This document shows positions 61,438 to 64,000 of a DNA stretch of 64,000 nt, in pieces; positions within the stretch are counted from its first letter, which is position 1, and each line of letters opens with the position of its first letter. The DNA is taken from assembly GCA_009746045.1 (NCBI GenBank), contig RPFO01000027.1, positions 4,924,573 through 4,988,572 on the forward strand, read 5' to 3'. The stretch comes from Mesostigma viride. Lineage: Eukaryota > Streptophyta > Mesostigmatophyceae > Mesostigmatales > Mesostigmataceae. The translations under genes and the position numbers were made by a program. The notes beneath the pieces were generated by a model, which saw only the letters and a program-made list of their open reading frames with translations, ran no database searches and was not told the DNA's origin.

Positions 61438-62160
61438 GTGCTAGAGCAAGTGTTGCTTACATTCCACTCTTGCAGGAAGTAGCCTAGAATGTATTAAAAG
61501 CCATATGCCCCTTCTCAGGGATATGTGCTGCATATTCTCCCAACGGAGTCATGTTACAATTCAATTCAATTCCATGGACATCATTGTGCTACCCTAGACG
61601 TGACGGGCTCACACCCGGGCAGCCTCCTGGTTTGTCTGTAATTAATATGGAGGCAGATGGTACGCAATTAGGATTTTCTAGACTAGATAGCTTAGAGTTA
61701 GGTTAGTTCGCTTAAGCGGCTTCGTCCACCTCCACCCATATCCAGAAAGGAATATGTGCTACATGATCTCCCAACGGATCGAGGCATGTTATAATTTAAT
61801 TTTAATTTTAATGGTACGCAAGGATAGATGGCAAGTAGTGATGAAGTAGACCACCCCCAAGTCTGTGGGGGCTCCGCGTGTGACCGCGTATGGCATTCAT
61901 AGCGATTCGGGCCGTGGTGCCCACAACCCTGTAGCTAGGACCTAGAACGATTATACTGCGTCCTAGGACCTAGATAGCTTACATAATCCATTCCCTCGAT
62001 CCCATGTTCCCCTCCCACTGAGGACTTATCAAGGAGACAACCAGCGCAGGCCAGAAATCGGGAGAATCCAGACCATGATAGCTCGAGCCTGCCGCGTTAT
62101 CTTGTCTTATGCTCACATGACCGGTGCAGTCACGTGTCTATTAATTAATTGTTTGTACAA
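61438..62160 (+). mobile_element. LINE family-1 3' end with nested insertions
   Basis: Family-1 3' UTR pieces run from CTAGACGTGACGGGCTCACA near 61592 to the CACGTGTCTATTAATTAATT tail at ~62150. At 61668-61810 a 5'-truncated family-2 LINE (TTTAA tail) is inserted, with the 11-base duplication ATGGTACGCAA at 61657-61667 and 61811-61821. At ~62029-62104 another ~75-base insert is flanked by CTTAT. Confidence 0.8.
61668..61810 (+). mobile_element. 5'-truncated family-2 LINE insertion
   Basis: It holds only the 3' UTR: GGATTTTCTAGACTAGATAG, then ATGTGCTACATGATCTCCCA, then a TTTAAT tail. The perfect 11-base target duplication proves retrotransposition into a family-1 copy, so family 2 was active later. 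Confidence 0.85.
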
Positions 62161-62754
62161 AAAAAATTACACTAATTTATGAATAAAAGCACGTGACTGC
62201 GTGACATGGGTTCGTACTAGTAAAGGAACCACTATAGTACTGACACAACGGGGAGGCAGGGTGCCCTTGCACTTGCACTTACTAGCTTCACTCATGCACT
62301 CCTGCAAGCGGTAATGCCACAGAGGACTCTCTAGCTCTGCGTCATTGTGCAGGCCCAACTGTGGGTGCAATACAAGAATTGAAGCAGGCTGACAAAATGA
62401 AGCGGACGCTGTGAAGGTAAGGTGCAGACGCGTAAGCTGATTCTAATGGCCACAATCAGCTGGGCCGCCATGGGCGATGACTAGCTTGCAAAGAGAAGTT
62501 GCAGGAAGTTATGAAGGATACAATATACAGCCCCCCGCTCGGTGGGGTAGACGTGTGTGACCAAACATGGCAAACATAGTGGTTTTGGCCATGGTGCCCG
62601 CAACCCTGTAACATCGAGGGGTTAGATAGGCGCCTACTATCCACTGAGGACTTATGCTCATGTGACACAGTCTACGTGTAAATTAACTACAAGGCATGAC
62701 CTCCCAACCAAGGCCCACATTCAAGGAAATATAGGTAGGGGGAAAAAAATTCAA
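62161..62754. other. Intergenic DNA with LINE 3'-end debris
   Basis: Fragments of the family-1 3' end recur (GCACGTGACTGCGTGACATG near 62190; CCACTGAGGACTTATGCTCA near 62640). No gene is supported. The last ~60 bases are the 3' flank of the oxidase gene, with an A-rich run. Confidence 0.5.
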
Positions 62755-63407
62755 TTATGTATTTGGCAGACTGTCAAACACACCATCTGGGTCCCAAGCC
62801 TTGATAACACTCTGCACTCTCTCCGCGTTTCCCCCAAGGTATGCCTTGTACAAATCGACGCCAGGTGGCAAGTCATGGTCCAGGTATCCCGCCCACGCCG
62901 ACACATGGCGCACGTATCCCGCCAGCTTGAAATAGAGCGCCCTCGAATGAGCCATCGTTGCCGCCACCTTCTCCGCCGTGTAGTTGGATGCCAGGAAATG
63001 ATTCATCAAGACAATATACCGCGCGCCACGGTGCGCGATAGGGGTATCCATGTCCTCCGCCCCCGATATCGCCCCCCCCAAGGGCTTCAACTCCAAAAAC
63101 CGCTGACCTGGCACCGAGGGATCCATCAACCCCTCGACCGCTGCCCGGAAGAAATCCAACCCCGGCGTCTCCTCCTTGCTGATAACCAGCGACCGCCCCT
63201 TCCAGCGGTTAAGATCGTGGCCCTTCTCGCGCACATTCCACCCGACCTCACCGGAGAGCAGCTGCTCCACCATGGCCACGCCCGAGTTGCGCATGTACGC
63301 CTCGAGCTGCGTGCGGCGGACGATGGTCACGCGGTAGCGGCCGGTAAAGGGGAGCACCTCGCGCGTGAGGATGGACTCGAGCTCCTCGCCGCGGCCCAAG
63401 AAGGTCC
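62755..63407 (-). CDS. Berberine-bridge-enzyme-like FAD oxidase, last exon
   Basis: Exon from acceptor CTCTTCCAG (AG at 63409-63408) to stop TAA at 62755-62757, 217 codons. It encodes FLELKPLGGAISGAEDMDTP and IAHRGARYIV, typical of the substrate side of BBE-like oxidases. The diagnostic C-terminal BBE motif follows: LYKAYLGGNAERVQSVIKAW, then DPDGVF. Such flavoproteins oxidise alcohols, sugars or alkaloid-type substrates using O2. The FAD-binding N-terminal half, with its His/Cys attachment sites, would lie beyond the window. The intron's pyrimidine tract is a pure C run of over 20 on this strand. This is a host gene. Confidence 0.8.
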
Positions 63408-63560
63408 CTGGAAGAGGGGGGGGGGGGGGGGGGGGCCAAAGACAGGGTGTTCCGGACAAGTTGGGACAAGAACGGTGAAAGAATGCTGCATGGATGGGGA
63501 AAGTTGGGGAAAGTTGGGGCAGGGCAGAAGGCACACCGGATGGCAAGTGGCAATGTTTAC

Positions 63561-63681
63561 TGAAGGCAGCAAAGGGGTTGAATATGCAGGCAGCAAAAGG
63601 GTTGAGTATGCAGGCAGCAAAGGGGTTGAATATGAAGGCAGCACAGGGGTTGAGTATGAAGGCAGCAAATGGGTTGAGTAC
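63561..63681 (+). repeat. 24-bp tandem repeat, ~5 copies
   Basis: The unit GAAGGCAGCAAAGGGGTTGA + ATAT (with GCAGGC variants) lies in the intron upstream of the oxidase exon. Its frames on the minus strand are periodic and not considered coding. Confidence 0.85.
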
Positions 63682-63821
63682 GGTGACAGTGCCTGGTTGG
63701 CAAACAAGGCAGACCGTGTCTAGAGTCGCACGTCATTTGCCACGTGCAGTCAAAGGACAGCCACACACCGTGGCAGCAGCGCACACATTGGCACCACACA
63801 GACACAAATGACCCAACTTCT

Positions 63822-64000
63822 TGCATTTCTGCATTTCTGCATTTCTGCACTTCTGCATTTCTGCATTTCTGCATTTCAGCATTTCTGCATTTCTGCATTT
63901 CTGCATTTCTGCGTTTCTGCGTTTCTGCGTTTCTGCGTTTCTGCGTTTCTGCGTTTCTGCGTTTCTGCGTTTCTGCATTTCTGCGTTTCTGCATTTCTGC
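63822..64000 (+). repeat. 9-bp tandem repeat (GCATTTCTG/GCGTTTCTG)n to window end
   Basis: About 19 copies with two main variants, ATTTCTGC at the start and GTTTCTGC later. It continues past the window. Open frames over it are compositional. Confidence 0.9.

Overview
The window is eukaryotic nuclear DNA. It has spliced genes with GT-AG introns, long microsatellites, LTR and non-LTR retrotransposons, a hAT-type DNA transposon, and one block of dense intronless genes of giant-virus (NCLDV) character. A microalga or related protist carrying an endogenised giant-virus segment fits best, but no marker here fixes the species.

Region 1 (about 561-13250, possibly to 17460) is GC-rich, intronless and tightly packed. 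It holds two full core-2/I-branching-type glycosyltransferases and a truncated third, a GNAT-like protein, a MYND-like zinc protein, two Bro-N/MSV199-type proteins (one fused to a PD-(D/E)XK nuclease domain), a mono-ADP-ribosyltransferase with an R-S-E triad, a Rieske non-haem iron oxygenase and several orphans. A 1.0-kb direct repeat (561-1562 and 3556-4558) begins exactly where the ordinary flanking DNA ends. Paired CCAAT-type boxes recur upstream of several genes. A 721-bp fold-back element (13380-14100) and a 29-bp minisatellite (about 14494-15372) separate this block from a divergent RING/MYND gene pair (15552-17461) that shares a promoter full of GAATATTC palindromes.

Region 2 (17.5-31.7 kb) is host DNA dominated by simple repeats. 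On the minus strand the exons of an endonuclease/exonuclease/phosphatase (EEP) gene can be assembled with matching splice phases (25997 down to about 18691), its introns filled with microsatellites. Two further minus-strand exons lie upstream.

Region 3 (31.7-56 kb) is a nest. A LINE copy is split by a Ty3/gypsy chromovirus (32299-55887, TSD CAACC). That chromovirus is itself split by a minus-strand Ty1/copia element (39308-45427, TSD CTCCC, LTRs apparently identical) and by a second copia-like element (46600-54630, TSD TACCC). The last element is the most unusual object in the window. Its LTRs end in AGTTAAC/GTTAACT rather than TG/CA, gag and pol are in one frame separated by a single TGA, its RT has HGDD, and a retropepsin-like domain lies between integrase and RT instead of before integrase.

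Region 4 (56-62.7 kb) is a patchwork of LINE fragments with (TTAA)n or (TTTAA)n tails plus a 1752-bp hAT element with a perfect 8-bp TSD. Region 5 (62755-63407) is the last exon of a berberine-bridge-enzyme-like FAD oxidase on the minus strand, followed by tandem repeats to the window end.
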